A stretch of 64,000 nucleotides of DNA from Streptomyces sp. NBC_01296. Its GTDB lineage: Bacteria > Actinomycetota > Actinomycetes > Streptomycetales > Streptomycetaceae. The stretch spans positions 310,001 to 374,000 of the forward strand of contig NZ_CP130720.1 of assembly GCF_035984415.1 (NCBI RefSeq). The letters run 5' to 3'. This document shows positions 44,789 through 54,773 of this stretch, piece by piece (the first letter of the stretch is position 1; every line of letters starts with the position of its first letter). A program made the translations under genes and the position numbers. Below the pieces are notes generated by a model. That model saw only the letters and a list, made by a program, of their open reading frames with translations, did no database searches and was not told the DNA's origin.

Positions 44789-46972
44789 TCACGACGTCGG
44801 GCTCGCCCCGAGATGGCGCTCCAGCCAGCGGGCGGCGGCGCGCCGGTAGATGCGGCGGTTGTCCGCCCGGAGGAATTCGTGGCCTTCGTTGCGGAGTACC
44901 AGCAGTTCCGCGGGCAGCCCGCGGTCGCGGGCGGCGCCGACGAACTGCTCCGACTCGGTCGGCGGGACGTTGGTGTCGTGCTCGCCGTGGACCGCCAGTA
45001 CGGGAACGCGCAACTCGTGGACGCGGCTCATCGGGGACAGGGCGCGCAGCAGCTCCCGGTCGCGTTCGGGGTGCCCGTACTTGGCGGCCGCGGACTGTGC
45101 GATCCACGGTTCCGTGCCGGCGAAGAAGGTGGCGAAGTCCGACATCCCGCAAACGGCCACACCGGTGCGGAACAGCTCCGGATGCCAGACCAGCGAGGCC
45201 ATCGTCAGGTAGCCGCCGTACGAGCGCCCCATGACCCCGAGCCGCAGGGGGTCGGCGTACCCGAGCGACACCACGTGGGCAGCGCAGTCGGCGACGTCGT
45301 CGATCGCCGCGAACCGGCCGGCGCCGAGGTCGGCGTCGACGAAGGACCGTCCCCAGCCGGACGAGCCTCGGACGTCGGGGGCGAAGACGTCCAGACCACG
45401 GCTGAGGAGTTCGTGGTAGAGCGGGTTGAACACCGGCCGCTCCTGTTCCTCCGGACCGCCGTGGAGGTGGATCACGCACGGGGCCGGACGGCCCGAATCC
45501 CGGTCCGGCGTCCGGTAGTACCAGCCGCCCAGCATCAGCCCGTCCCGGGCCCGGCAGCGCAGCGGCACCGGGCGTACGGGGGGCCGGCCGGGCGGGGCCG
45601 CCTCCTCGTCGCGCGCCGCCCAAGGGGCGCGTAGGGGGGTGCCGCCACCGTCGAGTTCCCAGATGCCGGGCCTCCGGAGCGAGCCCGACAGGGCCGCGAA
45701 CACCGCGCCGCGGCCCACGGCCATGCGCGTCACGACCTCGTGGGGCAGGTCCGGGCGGTGGTGCGGCCCGGAGTCGCCCTCGCCGTCCGCGTCCGCGGCG
45801 GGCAGGGCGATGCTCTGCAGTTCGCTGGCGCCGTGGACGTTCCACGCGATCAGGCCCCACCGCCCGTGGTCGGGGACGGTCAGCAGGTCGAGGGCGGACC
45901 CTTCGCGCTCGGCCGCGACGAAGGTGCCTTCGGAGGCGCCGTCCTCGTCCAGCCGGACCCGCAGGAGGGCCGCGTACTCCCGTTCCCAGTCGCTGCGCAG
46001 CCACAGGGTGCGCGCATCGGGAGAGAACCGGCCGATCCACGGGTCCCCGTCGGCGACCCGCAGGGCGCAGGTGGTGCGGCCCGACGCGGTGTCCAGTACG
46101 AGGCCCTCGCGGTGGCCGCGTGGGCCTCGGCGCAGCAGCGCGAACCGGCCGTCCGCGCTCATGTCGCAGACGCGCAGGGAGGCGGCCCCCGGTTCGCTGA
46201 ACAGCAGGACCGGGGCGTTCGTGCCGTCCGGGTCGATGAGGTAGGCGGCCAGCCCGCCGCCCGGCGCCGGCCCGGCATCCGCTCGGCTGCCCGCGCCCGT
46301 GGCCAGGGACCCCGTATGGGGGGCGGATGCCGGTCGGCCGGCCCGGGGTGCGGCGCCGCCGCCGAGGAGGGTCGCTGATCCGCCGCGTTCGGTCCAGGCC
46401 GCCCCGGGGCCTCCCACCGGGGCCGTGGCCTCGGACGTCGCGAGCGGTGCGGATGCGTCCTGCGACAGGTGCCCGGGCCCGCTGTGCTCGGCGGCCGCCT
46501 CCGACGACCAGGCGATCGTGACGGCGAGGGCGGAACCGTCGCGGGTCCAGGATCCGAGGTGCGCGGTGCCGCCCGCCTCGGCGCCGGCGAGCACGCGGCG
46601 GCCGGTGCCATCGGGGCGCACCACCAGGACCCGGGTGTGCTCGCCGCCGCCCGGGGCCGAGGTGTACGCGATCCAGTGCCCGTCGGGGGACCACGACACC
46701 TCGGTCACGGGGTCGGGGTCGGCGTCGAGTACGTGGGCCTCTGCGCTCCGGGCCGGTCCGCTCCACAGTTGCGGGACCCCTGCCCGGTCGCAGATGAACG
46801 CGACGTTCTCGCCGGTGGGGTCGGCCGCGGGATACCAGCATCCGTGGGCGGTGAGGAGGGCCGGCGGATCGCCGTGGTGGTCGTCCGGCACGTGTACGGG
46901 CGCGGGTGCCGGTACGGGGACTTCCGGCGCGCCGGAAGACGGGGCCGTCGGCTTCGTACGATCCGGGGGCAT
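44789..46972 (-). CDS. S9-family (prolyl oligopeptidase/acylaminoacyl peptidase) serine peptidase
   Basis: A 727-residue cytoplasmic peptidase. The N-terminal two thirds form a beta-propeller (repeats such as EVSWSPDGHWIAYTS, IGRFSPDARTLWL, with a low-complexity Ala/Gly insert near 160-250). The C-terminal alpha/beta-hydrolase domain has Ser584 in GRSYGGY, an Asp in HGEHDTNVP and a His in NEGHEF. The ATG at 46972 has GAGAGAGGCGG upstream. The amidotransferase gene ends 62 bases before it, in the same direction, so the two form an operon; the peptidase may process the amidotransferase product. Confidence 0.9.
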   Translation of the reverse strand: MPPDRTKPTAPSSGAPEVPVPAPAPVHVPDDHHGDPPALLTAHGCWYPAADPTGENVAFICDRAGVPQLWSGPARSAEAHVLDADPDPVTEVSWSPDGHWIAYTSAPGGGEHTRVLVVRPDGTGRRVLAGAEAGGTAHLGSWTRDGSALAVTIAWSSEAAAEHSGPGHLSQDASAPLATSEATAPVGGPGAAWTERGGSATLLGGGAAPRAGRPASAPHTGSLATGAGSRADAGPAPGGGLAAYLIDPDGTNAPVLLFSEPGAASLRVCDMSADGRFALLRRGPRGHREGLVLDTASGRTTCALRVADGDPWIGRFSPDARTLWLRSDWEREYAALLRVRLDEDGASEGTFVAAEREGSALDLLTVPDHGRWGLIAWNVHGASELQSIALPAADADGEGDSGPHHRPDLPHEVVTRMAVGRGAVFAALSGSLRRPGIWELDGGGTPLRAPWAARDEEAAPPGRPPVRPVPLRCRARDGLMLGGWYYRTPDRDSGRPAPCVIHLHGGPEEQERPVFNPLYHELLSRGLDVFAPDVRGSSGWGRSFVDADLGAGRFAAIDDVADCAAHVVSLGYADPLRLGVMGRSYGGYLTMASLVWHPELFRTGVAVCGMSDFATFFAGTEPWIAQSAAAKYGHPERDRELLRALSPMSRVHELRVPVLAVHGEHDTNVPPTESEQFVGAARDRGLPAELLVLRNEGHEFLRADNRRIYRRAAARWLERHLGASPTS

Positions 46973-47034
46973 GGCCGCCTCTCTCCGCCTCTCTCCGCTT
47001 CGCCGGGGCTGCGCCTCCGGCGGGCCGTCGCGGA

Positions 47035-48822
47035 TCAGTGAATGCCGTGCACCTGCAACCAGATCTCCAGCGAAGCCACCTGCCACAGCGTGCCGGCTCC
47101 CCGCTTGGCACGGTGGCGGTCGGGTTCCGCCAGCAGTGCGGCCACGTGCCGCTGGTCGAAGATCCCGCGCCGGCGCGCCTCCGGTGCGGTCAGGGCGTCC
47201 CGTACGCGGGCCAGCACCGGCCCGGCCATCTGCCGGACCCCCGGCACGGGGAAGTAGCCCTTGGGGCGGTCCACGATCTCCGGGGGCAGGACCTTGCGGC
47301 CGATGTCCTTGAGCACGGCCTTGCCGCCCTGGTCCAGTTTGAGCTCGGGGGGGCAGGCGGCGGCGAGTTCGACGAGCTCGTGGTCCAGGAACGGCACGCG
47401 TGCCTCCAGGCCCCAGGCCATCGTCATGTTGTCGACCCGTTTGACCGGGTCGTCGGGCATGAGCGCGTGGACGTCCATCCGCAGGGCCGCGTCGAGGGAG
47501 GTTTCGGCGCCGGGGGCGGCCATGTGGGCACGGACGAACTCCATGGAGGCGTCGTGGGCCGCGGCCACGTCCGGGTGCAGCATGGCGGTGACCTCGTCGT
47601 GCGTCCTGTCGAAGTACGCGTCGGCGTACGCGTCGGGCGCGCCCTCCCGGCCGGCCGAGGCGATCGGCGGGTACCAGTGGTAGCCGGCGAACACCTCGTC
47701 CGCTCCCTGGCCGCAGAGCACCACCTTGACGTCCTTGGCGACCTGCTCGGACAGCAGATGGAACGCCACGGCGTCATGGCTGACCATCGGCTCGCTCATG
47801 GCTCCGATCGCGCCTTCCAGTGCGGCGGGGAGCCGGCCGGTGGGGATCATGAACTTGTGGTGGTCGGTCGAGAACGTGCGGGCGATGAGGTCGGAGAACC
47901 GGAATTCGTCGCCGTCCTCCCCGTTCTCCGCTTCGAATCCCATCGCGAACGTGGGGAGGTCGAAACCCCCCAGCCCCTCCTCCGCCAGCAGGGCCACGAT
48001 CAGGCTGGAGTCCAGGCCTCCCGAGAGCAGCACGCCGACGGGGACGTCGGCGACCATGCGCCGCCGCACCGCCGTGCGCAGCGCGTCGTACACCGCCTCG
48101 CGCCACAGCGCCGGGTCCGTGCCGAATGCGGAGTGCCGGGTGTAGGAGGGCTGCCAGTAGCAGTGGTCGTGGTGGGTGCCGTCCCGCTCGACGACGCGGA
48201 CGGTGGCCGGCGGAATCTTGCGCACTCCGGCCAGTACGGTCCTGGGCGCCGGTACCGTGCCGTGCCAGCTCAGGTACTGGTGGAGCGCCACCGGGTCGAG
48301 GGAGGTGTCGACGCCCCCGCCCGCCAGCAGAGCCGGCAGCGTGGAGGCGAAGCGGAGCCGGTGGGCGTCCTGGGTGACGTACAGGGGCTTGATGCCCAGG
48401 CGGTCACGGCCGAGCACGACGCAGCCCGTGTGGTGCTCCACCACGGCGAAGGCGAACATGCCGACGAGGAGGTCCACACATTCCAGGCCCCACTGTGCGT
48501 ACGCCTTGACGAGCACCTCGGTGTCGGAGTCGGAGAAGAACCGGTGTCCGATGTCTTCGAGCCGGCCGCGCACCTCGCGGTGGTTGTAGATGCAGCCGTT
48601 GAAGACCACCGTCAGACCCAGCCGGGCGTCGGTCATGGGCTGGGCACCCCGCTCCGAGAGGTCGATGATCTTCAACCGCCGGTGCCCCAGGGCGACCGCC
48701 CCCTGCGACCAGGCGCCTCGGCCGTCGGGCCCGCGTGATTCCAGAGCATCGGCCATGCGTTCGACCGCGGCGAGGTCGGGACGGCCGCCGTCGAAGCGCA
48801 CCTCCCCACTCAAGCCGCACAT
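47035..48822 (-). CDS. Asparagine-synthetase-type amidotransferase, resembling N-acetylglutaminylglutamine amidotransferase
   Basis: A 595-residue two-domain enzyme. The glutaminase domain begins MCGLSGE with Cys2 as nucleophile, and has RGPDGRGAW and NGCIYNHREV. The synthetase domain has the PP-loop LLSGGLDSSLIV and the conserved CGQGADEVFAGY. Details such as ALGHRRLKIIDLSERGAQPM and DPVKRVDNMTMAWGLEARVPFLDHE are like those of the osmolyte-forming N-acetylglutaminylglutamine amidotransferases rather than general AsnB. The companion acetyltransferase/ligase gene (ngg) of that pathway is missing here, so the assignment is tentative. The ATG at 48822 is fixed by the need for Cys2. Confidence 0.88.
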   Translation of the reverse strand: MCGLSGEVRFDGGRPDLAAVERMADALESRGPDGRGAWSQGAVALGHRRLKIIDLSERGAQPMTDARLGLTVVFNGCIYNHREVRGRLEDIGHRFFSDSDTEVLVKAYAQWGLECVDLLVGMFAFAVVEHHTGCVVLGRDRLGIKPLYVTQDAHRLRFASTLPALLAGGGVDTSLDPVALHQYLSWHGTVPAPRTVLAGVRKIPPATVRVVERDGTHHDHCYWQPSYTRHSAFGTDPALWREAVYDALRTAVRRRMVADVPVGVLLSGGLDSSLIVALLAEEGLGGFDLPTFAMGFEAENGEDGDEFRFSDLIARTFSTDHHKFMIPTGRLPAALEGAIGAMSEPMVSHDAVAFHLLSEQVAKDVKVVLCGQGADEVFAGYHWYPPIASAGREGAPDAYADAYFDRTHDEVTAMLHPDVAAAHDASMEFVRAHMAAPGAETSLDAALRMDVHALMPDDPVKRVDNMTMAWGLEARVPFLDHELVELAAACPPELKLDQGGKAVLKDIGRKVLPPEIVDRPKGYFPVPGVRQMAGPVLARVRDALTAPEARRRGIFDQRHVAALLAEPDRHRAKRGAGTLWQVASLEIWLQVHGIH

Positions 48823-49366
48823 GGGGCACCTGCCGATCCGTCGCCACGCAGAAGCGTTCCCCGTACTGCTCTCGTTCCCGAGGGCTCGGCCACGTCCGCC
48901 ATATGTTCCTTCGCTCCTGTGCCGTTCAGCCCGCACCGTGCGGGCTCATGGCGTCTGCCCGACCGTCCGATCCCCAAGCCGAGGGTCTGCGTCCCGATGG
49001 CGGGGACCGGTGCACGCGGGCCGTGGAGGCCCCGCACCCGGCGGCCGACACGCCCACGGCCCTGTCCGCGACGACACCCCCACTTATGCCCCGCCTGCGC
49101 ACGGATCCACACGGCCTCCGATGGACCACCCGACCGGCGCACCGAGCCGGCGCTCAAGATGTCCTGTGGTCATGAAGCACGATGACGCCGCCACTCCAGC
49201 CTCGGACATCGCAATCCGATCGATTTCGAGGCAGCCTTCGTCATACCACCCACTACACCTGCCCCAGCCGCCCGGCCCCGCATGTGCATCCAGAGACACC
49301 CAGATGCGGGGCAGGGCGTCGTGGCGCACGTTGGAAGAGAGATTCCGGCCTTCGCACGGAGCCGCA
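48823..49366. other. No recognised gene upstream of the amidotransferase
   Basis: No domain was recognised on either strand. The part next to 48822 should carry the promoter of the amidotransferase-peptidase operon. Confidence 0.35.
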
Positions 49367-49510
49367 ATGAAGCGGGGAACCAGAGGCACGGCCGTGGTCG
49401 TGACTGCTGGACTGCTCGTGGTGGGCGGCCTGGCGAGGGTCGACCTCGAACCCTTGTCTGTAATGACTGAGCCGGTGGCTCTGGCTTCGAGCGCTTCCGC
49501 GTACTGCCCG
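49367..49510 (+). pseudogene. Possible start of a secreted protein gene, truncated
   Basis: An ATG begins a signal-peptide-like segment (KRGTRGTAVVVTAGLLVVGG) followed by VDLEPLSVMTEPVALASSAS. After about residue 48 the frame becomes Gly/Pro/Ser/Arg-rich and enters an IS630 relic on the other strand. Confidence 0.3.
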
Positions 49511-49514
49511 GCGC

Positions 49515-49625
49515 CGACAGGCTCACCCGCAGACGGCGGCGGATCACCGTCCGGACCCGGACCAGGGTCCAGCGTTCGTCTTCGAAGCCGTGCGCCGACG
49601 GCCCCTTGCCGGGTGGGCTGCACCG
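49515..49625 (-). pseudogene. IS630-type transposase winged-helix fragment
   Basis: GKGPSAHGFEDERWTLVRVRTVI and a few following residues match the segment GRGPLVHGWADQRWTLARIKTL of the IS630 relic at 59.6-60.4 kb. Only about 35 residues remain. Confidence 0.5.
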
Positions 49626-49962
49626 TCCCGGGCAGGCGAGATCGCCCACGACCACGGCACGCTCCTGTTCCCGGCCGGTCCGCGTCGTCAACGCCTCTAC
49701 GCCGGGTGCCGCAGCTTGTCCGGGCGCGGAACCGGCTGACCGCCCGAGGTGTCACCGAGCCCGGCGGTGTCACCGGGCATCTCCAGCCGCTTGCGGCCGC
49801 GGCCCGAGCGGATCGCCGACGTGCATGCCTGGAGCCCGGCCCGTCACCCATTCGGTCCAGTGCCGCAAGTCGTGAGGTCCGGCTTCCGTCAGAGACAGGC
49901 GGGATCGCGGCCTCGATCGAGCAGACCGGCGTATCTGCGGCGCCAGCGGCTGATCACGGAGC

Positions 49963-51138
49963 ATGAGCGGCGCGTCCCGTCGCAGCCCGACGCCCACTTT
50001 GCCCGGATATTATGCATTCGTGATCAGAGCAAGGCGGTCGGGGCGCCGCCGCCCTCTCTATGGCGACCGGTGGGACGCTGCCCTGCTGTCACCGGTCTTC
50101 GTTACCGTGCTCATCACTGCTCTGGCGTTCTCCACGCCGAGGGAGTTTGCCTTCAGCCGTCTTCTGCCTGCCGCGCCTGCCCTCGCGGCAGCAATGTGGC
50201 CCGTGCTCCCCACGATCTTGCTGGGGGCGTTCTGCCTGCTGGTCATGATCGGCCTGAGCTTCGCCTACACCGACCTGGGGACTGCCTACACGGCGGCTGC
50301 GATCATCGCGGTCACCCTGGCGGCCGCATACGCAAGCCATGTCCGACTCCAAAGGGAGGAGACGCTCCTCCACGTCCGGCTCGTCGCCGACACAGCCCAG
50401 AAAGTACTGCTGCGCCCACTGCCGCGCCGCATCGCGAATGTCGAGATCGAGTCGCTGTACCTGGCGGCCCAAGAGCAGGCCCGGATCGGCGGCGACTTCT
50501 ACGAGGCGGTCGACACGCCGTTCGGGGTCCGTCTGCTCATCGGCGACGTACGCGGCAAGGGAATGGCGGCGGTAGGGGCGGCCTCAGCGGTGATCAGCAG
50601 CTTCAGGGAGGCCGCGTACGACGAGCCCGACCTGAGGGGCGTCGTCCATCGCCTGGAGGCCAGCATCTCCCGCCACAGCGCCGCGTTCCCCGCTCTGGAC
50701 CTGCCGGAGCGCTTTGCGACCGCCCTGATCGCTGAGATCCCGCACGGCGGAGGCCGCATCAGCCTCCTCAACTGCGGGCACCCCCCGCCCCTGCTCGTGC
50801 GCCGCGGCGAGATCCGCGTCCTGGACCCCACCACGCCCTCTCCACCTCTCAACCTCGCATCGCTCATCGGAGACCACTACTGCGTCGACACCCTCGCCTT
50901 CGCTCCGGGCGACCAGCTGCTGCTTTACACAGACGGTGTCACGGAGACCAGGGATCGCGCCGGTGAGTTCTTCCCGCTGCCGGAGTGGATGCGTCGGCAA
51001 GGCCCGGCGCCGCCCCGCGAACTGCTCGACCGGCTCCATCGGGCCCTGTTCCACTACAGCGACGGAAGGATGGACGACGACATCGCGGTCCTTGCCGTGC
51101 AGTGCACGAGCAACCAGGTCCAAGGGCAGCCCGTGTAG
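49963..51138 (+). CDS. Membrane-bound SpoIIE-type PP2C serine phosphatase
   Basis: A 391-residue protein with three N-terminal membrane helices (about residues 42-60, 66-106 region, 110-125) and a C-terminal SpoIIE/PP2C domain (about 160-385): ARIGGDFYEAV, LLIGDVRGKGM, LLNCGHPPPLL, LLLYTDGVTETRD and MDDDIAVLAV, all with the conserved Asp residues for metal binding. Such phosphatases dephosphorylate anti-anti-sigma factors. No anti-sigma gene adjoins it. The start could be the ATG at 49963 or the GTG at 50020; the second lies closer to the conserved region. Confidence 0.9.
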   Translation: MSGASRRSPTPTLPGYYAFVIRARRSGRRRPLYGDRWDAALLSPVFVTVLITALAFSTPREFAFSRLLPAAPALAAAMWPVLPTILLGAFCLLVMIGLSFAYTDLGTAYTAAAIIAVTLAAAYASHVRLQREETLLHVRLVADTAQKVLLRPLPRRIANVEIESLYLAAQEQARIGGDFYEAVDTPFGVRLLIGDVRGKGMAAVGAASAVISSFREAAYDEPDLRGVVHRLEASISRHSAAFPALDLPERFATALIAEIPHGGGRISLLNCGHPPPLLVRRGEIRVLDPTTPSPPLNLASLIGDHYCVDTLAFAPGDQLLLYTDGVTETRDRAGEFFPLPEWMRRQGPAPPRELLDRLHRALFHYSDGRMDDDIAVLAVQCTSNQVQGQPV

Positions 51139-51513
51139 GCGCCGGGAAGCTGTGGTGGGGACCCGCAGGCCGGCCGCCGGGCCCTCCTCGCGGCGCCGGT
51201 CCGGGTCGTCGACGCCGATCTCGCACCAGGGCTCGCCGCGCTGGAGCCGGGGCAGGGTGTTCACCCAGACCGCGATGGTGATGCCGTGCACGGCGGCAGT
51301 GAGCGCCTGGCGGCGGTTGTCGAGCAGGTGCTCCGCCTGCCCGCCAGGACGACGTGCAGCTGCGGGAAGGCAGGGCTTCGGCGCAGTCGCATGATGCCCG
51401 GTTTGTGATCACCGGAGGCCGAGGGGGCGACGGACGTCGCGGGCGTTGCGGCGGAGGCCGGCTGCGATGTCGTTCGGTCTGGCTGCCGGCGTGATCGGAT
51501 ATCGTCCGCGGTC
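51139..51513. other. No firm gene (375 bases)
   Basis: One minus-strand frame (EHLLDNRRQALTAAVHGITI, PRLQRGEPWCEIGVDD) has protein-like composition but no start and no family; it may be a relic. Confidence 0.3.
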
Positions 51514-52101
51514 ATGGGTGAACTCATAGTGATCAGGCATGGCCAGACCGAGTGGAGCCTTTCAGGCCAGCACGCGGGACGGACCGACGTTCCGCTGACC
51601 GACGCGGGTGAGGCCGCCGCCAAGGCGCTCGCCCCCAGGCTGGCCCGGCGCGAACTGGTCGCCGTGTTCAGCAGTCCGCTGAGCCGAGCCATGCGGACCG
51701 CCGAACTGGCGGGCCTGACCGGCGCCAGGCCCGATCCAGACCTGTTGGAATGGGACTACGGCGGCTACGAGGGCCTGACCGCGGCGCAGATCCAGGAGAC
51801 GAGGCCGGGCTGGGACCTGTGGCGGGACGGCGTCGTTCCCGGCGACGTGGCCCATCCCGGCGAGGAACTCCAGCAGGTAGCCGCGCGCACGGACGCGGTG
51901 CTGGGCCGGGTCCGGCCGCTGCTCGACGAGGGCGATGTCGCCGTCGTCGCCCACGGCCATCTGGCGCGCCTGCTCACCGTGCGCTGGCTCGGCCTCGACG
52001 CCTCCGCCGGCCGACTGCTCGGCCACCCGCACCCCGGCACCCTCAGCTTCCTGGCCACCGAGGACGGGCAGCCCGTCATCTCCGCCTGGAACGTGCCGTA
52101 G
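51514..52101 (+). CDS. Histidine phosphatase (phosphoglycerate-mutase superfamily)
   Basis: A 195-residue protein with the RHG signature (VIRHGQTEW, phosphorylated His9), SSPLSRAMRTAEL, and the second catalytic His in VVAHGHLARLL. It resembles acid phosphatases of the CobC/GpmB group. The substrate is not shown by sequence. It ends just before the ISAs1 element and has no operon partner. Confidence 0.9.
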   Translation: MGELIVIRHGQTEWSLSGQHAGRTDVPLTDAGEAAAKALAPRLARRELVAVFSSPLSRAMRTAELAGLTGARPDPDLLEWDYGGYEGLTAAQIQETRPGWDLWRDGVVPGDVAHPGEELQQVAARTDAVLGRVRPLLDEGDVAVVAHGHLARLLTVRWLGLDASAGRLLGHPHPGTLSFLATEDGQPVISAWNVP

Positions 52102-52118
52102 CGGCGGCTGACTTGGCA

Positions 52119-52188
52119 GGCAGACACGGTCTTCCAAGATCATGGAGTTCTCGACGCCCCGTGACCTGCTTGGAAGATCGTGCCTGCC
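52119..52188. repeat. 20-bp inverted repeat around the ISAs1 start
   Basis: GGCAGACACGGTCTTCCAAG (52119-52138) and the complement of CTTGGAAGATCGTGCCTGCC (52169-52188) match in 18 of 20 positions, with a 30-base loop. The right arm overlaps the ISAs1 transposase start codon. It may be the end of the element inserted beside an older end, or a terminator for the phosphatase gene. Confidence 0.6.
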
Positions 52189-53366
52189 GACGCATCATCG
52201 CCGATCCCGCGTGCCCTTGACCAGTTCCGCGAGCATCCGCAGCTCGCTCCCGATGAGGTACCCGGGCTGCTGGAGCGTCTGGCCGAGATACCCGACCCCC
52301 GTGACCCACGCGGAGTGCGCCATGCCCTCGTCGCGATCCTGGCGCTGACCGCTTGCGCGGTGCTGGCCGGCGCGACGTCGCTGCTGGCGGTCGGCGAGTG
52401 GATCGCCGACGCCCCGGCGCACGTGCTGGAACAAGTCGGCGTGCGCGTCGACCCGCTGACCCCGCGTCGGTGCCTGCCGGCGGAGACGACCGCTCGGCGC
52501 CTGCTGACCCGGATCGACGGCGACGCTCTGGATCGGTCGGTGGGCCGCTGGCTCGCCGATCGCCGCCCGAGCGGACCGGTTCCGCCGAAGCGCGCGCTCT
52601 GGCCGTGGACGGCAAGAGCCTGCGCGGCGCGGCCAAGGCAGGCGGCCGCAAGATCCACCTGCTCGCCGCCCTGGACCACACCACCGGCCTGGTCCTGGCC
52701 CAACTGGACGTGCAGGAGAAGACCAGCGAGATCACCTGCTTCCAGCCGCTGCTGGACACATTCGCCGGCCTCACCGGCATGGTCGTCACCAGCGACGCGA
52801 TGCACACCCAGCGCGAGCACGCCGACTGCCTCCTGGGACGCGGCGCCCACTACATCGTGATCGTCAAGGGCAACCAGAAGATCCGCAAGCAGCTCAAGTC
52901 CCTTCCCCGGAAGGCGATCCCCCTGCAGGGTCGCACCCGCGAGGCCGGGCACGGGCGGGGCGAGATCCGCCGCATCAAGGCGGCCACCGTGAACAACCTA
53001 CTGTTCCCCCACGCCCGCCAAGCCATCCAGCTCAAACGCCGCCGAGTGAACCGCAAGAGCGGCAAGATCACCATCAAGACGATCTACGCGGTCACCAGCC
53101 TGCCCGCCAGCCAGGCCTCACCCGCACGGCTCGCCGCCCTGATCCGCGGCCACTGGTCCATCGAGGCGCTGCACCACATCCGTGACGTGACCTTCACCGA
53201 GGACGCCCCACAACTCCGCACCGGCAACGCACCCCGGGCGATGGCCACCTGGCGCAACCTCACCATCGGCGCCCTCCGCCTCGCAGGCGTCCACGGCATC
53301 GCCGCCGCCCTGCGACGCAACGCCCGCGACCCGCAGCGACCACTCGCCCTCCTCGGACTCACCTGA
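52180..53366 (+). pseudogene. ISAs1-family transposase, frameshifted
   Basis: The N-terminal part ([35 protein letters not shown]) is in one frame to about 52575, and the catalytic part ([57 protein letters not shown]) in another. A single frame change separates them; both halves are otherwise intact and together have the normal length of about 395 residues. It is recently inactivated unless a frameshift is used on purpose, which is not known for this family. Confidence 0.85.
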
Positions 53367-53609
53367 TCCCGAACCGGACATCACGCGACTTCGCCGAGGC
53401 CCTGTGCGGGAAGGTCTTGGAGCGGGTGTAGCGGTGGCGCTTCACCATGACGGTGGTCCGTGCCGGAACGATTTCGAGAAGACGCGTAAGGGTGTGGTTC
53501 ACGATGGTGGCCTGTGTTGGGGCCAGCGTTTGGGTCGAGGTCGGCCCCGTGGACGCGCAGACGCGCCGTCAGCCCTGGGGCCTTGACCCAAGGCCGGGTA
53601 GTTAGCGTT

Positions 53610-54402
53610 TTCGCAGGTCACGCAAGCCCGTTGAGGGATTCTCGACGTGGAGCAGGGGAAGGGTCACGGTCCCGGGTCGGTGCTCGAAGGTCCATGACCA
53701 GCCACTCGTCCAGCTCGGGGTCGTAGACGTTCTGGACGCCGAACTGCAGCACCTGCCAGAAGGTGCCGCGGTCGTTCTCGTCGACGTAGATGTCGCCCAG
53801 CGCGAGCGGCACACGGGGGTGGTTTCCGGGGGGGCAGTTGCGGGAAGACCACGCCCGCCCTCCAGTGGTTCACGTGCCTCTGCGGGGTGCGCCGTAGCGT
53901 CTCCCGCCCAACGAAACGGGCGTTCTCGAGCTCCTGGATCAACGCCTCCGGGTTGAAGCCCGGGGCGCGAGCAGGGATGCTCGTTCAGGCCGGGCCACTT
54001 GTATGTCAGCGTGTAGAGCGTGTCGCGGTAGATCAGGTTCGTGAATCAGATCGGGTACTGCCGGCCCCCCGCGGTCATCTGGCTGTCGCGGTCCCTCCCC
54101 TCCCCTCCCCTCCCCTCCCCTCCCCTCCCAGGTGAACGGCACCGTGATATCCAGGTCACGTACGATCCACTTGCCCTGCCGCGGAAGTCGCGGGGCAGGC
54201 GGGGCGGCAGCGGCTTCGTGGAGGCTTCCTGCCGCACGGCCACGGTCCCGAACGACGGCGCGATCCCGTCCCGGGCACGGCGGCGGCCGGGGGCGGAGCC
54301 GCCCGGACGAGGGCGGCCACTCCGGCGAGAGCAGCCGACGCGACCGTCCAGCGTGTGCCTTCGAACCCATGGTCTCCCTCGGCTGTCGTGTCAGGCGCCG
54401 TC
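53610..54402 (-). pseudogene. Degraded membrane-anchored protein gene with an internal pentanucleotide repeat
   Basis: The minus strand starts at 54402 with MTAPDTTAEGDHGFEGTRW and a membrane helix, continues with KWIVRDLDITVPFTWEG, is then interrupted by the (CCCCT) repeat, and resumes in other frames with FTNLIYRDTLYTLTYKWPG, LIQELENARFVGRETLRRTP and GDIYVDENDRGTFWQVLQFG. At least three frame changes and one stop occur. It resembles a family of streptomycete surface proteins of unknown role. Confidence 0.55.
54092..54128. repeat. Pentanucleotide tandem repeat (CCCCT), about 7 copies
   Basis: An uninterrupted run of CCCCT units; the other strand reads GGGGA repeatedly and could form a G-quadruplex. 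It lies within the reading frame of the degraded gene, where changes of unit number would shift frame (5 is not a multiple of 3). Confidence 0.9.
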
Positions 54403-54773
54403 ATGACGCGAGGACAGTCACGGAGATACTGGGACACCGTCCCCGGAATTTTAGATTCCGAAGCCGGCGGGTACGGGGCTTGAAACAGTGGCGCGCGGTT
54501 CGGACACGACAGTCATCCAGGGCTGCTGAGGCGGCAGCGCGTCGTGCAGCTCCTCCACGCCCTCGCAGTCTGACCGACATACCGTTGGTGTCCGTCGAAG
54601 CGGAGCAGACTCCGGTCGTGGTGCGCGTGCAGCTCGGAGTCCGCCGCCTGGTCACCAATTCACCTACGGCTCCGGCCGGTCACCTGGCGCCGGCCGGGCT
54701 CCGCATCGTGGATACCGCGCCTCATCGGGGGAAGTGTCCTCGGATCGGAACGGTCGTCGAAGGGACTGACGAG
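54403..54773. other. No recognised gene upstream of the sulfotransferase
   Basis: Open frames run in phase with the sulfotransferase but carry no similarity or ribosome binding site. The promoter of the sulfotransferase unit is expected here. Confidence 0.35.

Noticed and set aside
46906..48738. A 610-codon plus-strand frame opposite the amidotransferase
   Set aside because: Antisense shadow; composition is that of complemented Leu/Ala codons and there is no ribosome binding site.
51130..51440. A minus-strand frame containing HLLDNRRQALTAAVHGITI
   Set aside because: Protein-like but without start codon or recognised family; probably relic or chance.
52180..53366. ISAs1 frame change as programmed frameshifting
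   Set aside because: ISAs1 transposases are made from one frame, and I saw no slippery heptamer or downstream structure at the junction; a mutation is simpler.
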